Shown here: positions 5,394-6,301 of the stretch, piece by piece | How positions within the stretch are numbered: position 1 is the stretch's first letter | Layout: each line of letters starts with the position of its first letter | DNA from: HGM11788 sp964654945 | GTDB lineage: Bacteria; Bacillota; Clostridia; Lachnospirales; CAG-274 | Assembly (NCBI GenBank): GCA_964654945.1 | Contig: CAZZLN010000073.1 | Location: 1 to 6,301, forward strand | Length of the DNA stretch: 6,301 nt | Direction: 5' to 3' | Notes under the pieces: generated by a model | Told to the model about the DNA's origin: nothing | What the model saw: only the letters and a program-made list of their open reading frames with translations | The model's database searches: none | Program-made: the position numbers and the translations under genes

Positions 5394-5855
5394 TTATTTC
5401 TTTTTTTTAGCTTCTTTTTTAGCAAGCTTAGCTTTTTCTTTTTTCTCTTTTTCAATAGCCTTAATCTGTTCAGGTGTTTTAAGTCCTGCCATACTTACAA
5501 TATAAAGACCGGCTATATCAATTTTAATACTTTTCTTTAAAGGCAGAGCTTTATACACATTTTTATCAGCTACTAAGGTTAAAATCTGTGGTCCGATTTT
5601 AACTTTTACAAAGTTTAGTTTTACAAATCTGCTTGCCTTAGGCATTTTTTCCTGAACTGCTTTAGGCAGATTAACATTTGCGGCTTTATCACGTCTTTTA
5701 TCAATGATGTATGCAGTCTGAGTAGTTTTATACTGTTCAATCATTTCGTTTTGAGTATTCATTCTTTTGAATGCCCATTTATTTAAAAAGTAAAAACCAA
5801 TACCAAGAATTGCAGCAATTAAAAATACCAATAAAACTATATCGGATATATTCAT
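5394..5855 (-). CDS. Conserved-type hypothetical membrane-anchored protein, Lys-rich tail
   Basis: A 153-aa protein of unknown function. Residues 5-24 form one hydrophobic transmembrane helix, preceded by a short acidic N-terminus and followed by KWAFKR, so the bulk is predicted to face the cytoplasm. A soluble part (about 44-122) contains YIIDKRR, LPKAVQEKMPK and a beta-rich stretch with KVKIGPQILTLVADKNVYKA (84-103). The last 23 residues are almost only Lys, Glu and Ala, a charged helix or tail that might bind nucleic acid or acidic lipid. I recall similar one-helix proteins in Clostridia genomes but no assigned role. GAAAGGAG (complement of 5863-5870) lies seven bases before ATG, and a perfect-hexamer promoter lies upstream, so expression is probably strong and vegetative. 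It is monocistronic and convergent with mazF. The short spacing to mazF reflects the shared terminator and need not mean a functional link. Confidence 0.88.
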   Translation of the reverse strand: MNISDIVLLVFLIAAILGIGFYFLNKWAFKRMNTQNEMIEQYKTTQTAYIIDKRRDKAANVNLPKAVQEKMPKASRFVKLNFVKVKIGPQILTLVADKNVYKALPLKKSIKIDIAGLYIVSMAGLKTPEQIKAIEKEKKEKAKLAKKEAKKKK

Positions 5856-5890
5856 ATTCTTTCTCCTTTCTTTAGTATAAATCTGTAGTA

Positions 5891-5920
5891 ATTATAACTT
5901 AATAAGGCAATACTTGTCAA
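5891..5920 (-). promoter_or_regulatory. Consensus sigma-A promoter of the 153-aa membrane protein gene
   Basis: On the minus strand, TTGACA (complement of 5915-5920), 18 bases and TATAAT (complement of 5891-5896) match both hexamers exactly; the spacer is one base longer than optimal. The start site would be near 5884, giving a leader of about 29 bases that contains the Shine-Dalgarno site. Confidence 0.85.
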
Positions 5921-5947
5921 CATATTTCAATAAAATGTCACGTCAAT

Positions 5948-5990
5948 CTGTTTTGAAGAGAAACCAATCATTGATGCTTTATCAAAACAG
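5948..5990. repeat. 9-bp inverted repeat with 25-base spacer
   Basis: CTGTTTTGA (5948-5956) and TCAAAACAG (5982-5990) are perfect inverted copies. Inside, TTGAT (5971-5975) and ATCAA (5981-5985) can form a competing smaller hairpin that uses part of the right arm. It sits about 28 bases upstream of the -35 box of the minus-strand promoter, so it could be an operator or simply the edge of the repeat cluster. Confidence 0.5.
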
Positions 5991-6000
5991 TTTAACAAAA

Positions 6001-6063
6001 TTAGAAAAATGTCCTGATTAAGGTAAATTTTTTTCGGCAATTTACTTTAGTAAATTGTAACTT
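6001..6063. repeat. Hairpin repeat, copy A
   Basis: This begins TTAGAAAAATGTCC, continues GATTAAGGTAAATTTT, and then has a perfect 8-bp hairpin CAATTTAC (6038-6045) / GTAAATTG (6050-6057) with a four-base loop, followed by TAACTT. It aligns along its whole length with copy B, apart from a nine-base segment missing here and a few substitutions. The stem is preserved despite changes in the loop and in the closing pair. Confidence 0.8.
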
Positions 6064-6064
6064 G

Positions 6065-6090
6065 TTAGAAAAAACTATTTTTCGGACAAT
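6065..6090. repeat. Degenerate partial third copy of the hairpin repeat
   Basis: TTAGAAAAAA (6065-6074) followed by TTTTTCGGACAAT (6078-6090) matches the start and the pre-hairpin part of copies A and B, with the middle deleted and the hairpin missing. It starts two bases after copy A ends, as if copies were once in tandem. The match is short, so confidence is limited. Confidence 0.4.
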
Positions 6091-6143
6091 CCCCCGCTAA
6101 ATCCAAATTAAACACAAAAGCTTCCTTGTAAGGCATATGAGGA

Positions 6144-6156
6144 CGAGCAATGCTCG
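6144..6156. repeat. GC-richer palindrome CGAGCA-A-TGCTCG
   Basis: CGAGCA (6144-6149) and TGCTCG (6151-6156) are perfect inverted arms around one base, set in GGA...CCCCTACA. This GC-rich block stands out from its AT-rich surroundings. From memory, GGGGCGAGCATTGCTCGTCC-type motifs are widely scattered in Clostridia genomes; a genome search would be needed to confirm that it is dispersed here. Confidence 0.5.
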
Positions 6157-6202
6157 CCCCTACAATAACAACGTTGGATAATTGGACGAGTTCAGAACTT
6201 TG

Positions 6203-6274
6203 TTAGAAAAAATGTCCTTGAGCTTGCGATTAAGGTAAATTTTTTACGGCAATTTACTATGTAAATTGCAACTT
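6203..6274. repeat. Hairpin repeat, copy B
   Basis: Same element as copy A, with TTAGAAAAAATGTCC, an extra nine-base segment around 6219-6227, GATTAAGGTAAATTTT, and a 9-bp hairpin GCAATTTAC (6249-6257) / GTAAATTGC (6261-6269) with a three-base loop. Where copy A has a G-T wobble at the closing pair, copy B has G-C. Both copies also keep an upstream GTAAATT (6235-6241 here) that could pair with AATTTAC instead. Confidence 0.8.
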
Positions 6275-6301
6275 TGCCGAAGCAAAAGCAGAACTGTGTT
6301 C

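Larger units (their letters stand above)
5921..6301. other. Gene-free right-hand region built of palindromic repeats
   Basis: I see no credible coding frame on either strand in these 381 bases. The content is AT-rich and repetitive. It has a long-arm inverted repeat (5948-5990), two copies of a hairpin element (6001-6063 and 6203-6274), a degenerate third copy (6065-6090), a GC-richer palindrome (6144-6156) and a small TTTGC/GCAAA hairpin (6273-6286) near the edge. It looks like a deposit of non-autonomous dispersed repeats, or possibly an untranslated structured RNA. Confidence 0.6.

Noticed and set aside
5921..6301. CRISPR array or insertion sequence in the right-hand repeat region
   Set aside because: The copies are not regularly spaced, have no uniform spacers, and no transposase or cas-like coding sequence is present.

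Overview
The window is AT-rich DNA with the coding style of a Gram-positive, probably spore-forming anaerobe of the class Clostridia (perhaps Oscillospiraceae-like). The pointers are purine-rich Shine-Dalgarno sites, hairpin-plus-T-run terminators, a PgcA-type sugar mutase, and a lipoprotein-alr-mazF cluster of the kind known from Bacillus and Clostridioides. Placement is inferred from content only; no rRNA or other phylogenetic marker is present.

Layout from left to right. Bases 1-214 are non-coding, with three hairpins, one of which looks like a terminator of a gene lying outside. A perfect-consensus housekeeping promoter drives a tRNA-Arg(CCU) gene at 265-336. The tRNA shares a bidirectional terminator with a convergent minus-strand gene for an unrecognised 205-aa protein (380-997). 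A divergent promoter then drives pgcA (phosphohexomutase, 1221-2954), which ends in its own terminator. Next comes a compact plus-strand cluster: a GerS/YdcC-like lipoprotein (3138-3746), alanine racemase alr (from 3780) and the endoribonuclease toxin mazF (5012-5353). It closes with a second bidirectional terminator, shared with a convergent membrane-anchored Lys-rich protein (5394-5855, minus strand) that has its own perfect-hexamer promoter. The last 380 bases hold no gene but carry two clear copies, and one degenerate copy, of a hairpin-forming repeat.

How the parts may work together. From memory, lipoprotein-alr-(mazE)-mazF is an old conserved order: B. subtilis has ydcC-alr-ndoAI-ndoA, and C. 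difficile has gerS-alr2 followed by mazEF. In C. difficile GerS acts with the amidase CwlD in spore cortex modification and is made under sigma-E. Here the lipoprotein is preceded by a sigma-E-like element, while a housekeeping-type promoter lies inside its coding region, just ahead of alr. The cluster could therefore be read as a sporulation gene joined to a vegetative alr-mazF unit. The most notable departure from the conserved order is that no mazE antitoxin gene fits between alr and mazF or lies near them, although MazF keeps its catalytic residues.

I see no phage, insertion sequence, CRISPR array or clearly new multi-gene system. The strongest leads are the MazF without a neighbouring antitoxin, the two-promoter reading of the cluster, and the structured repeat family at the right end.
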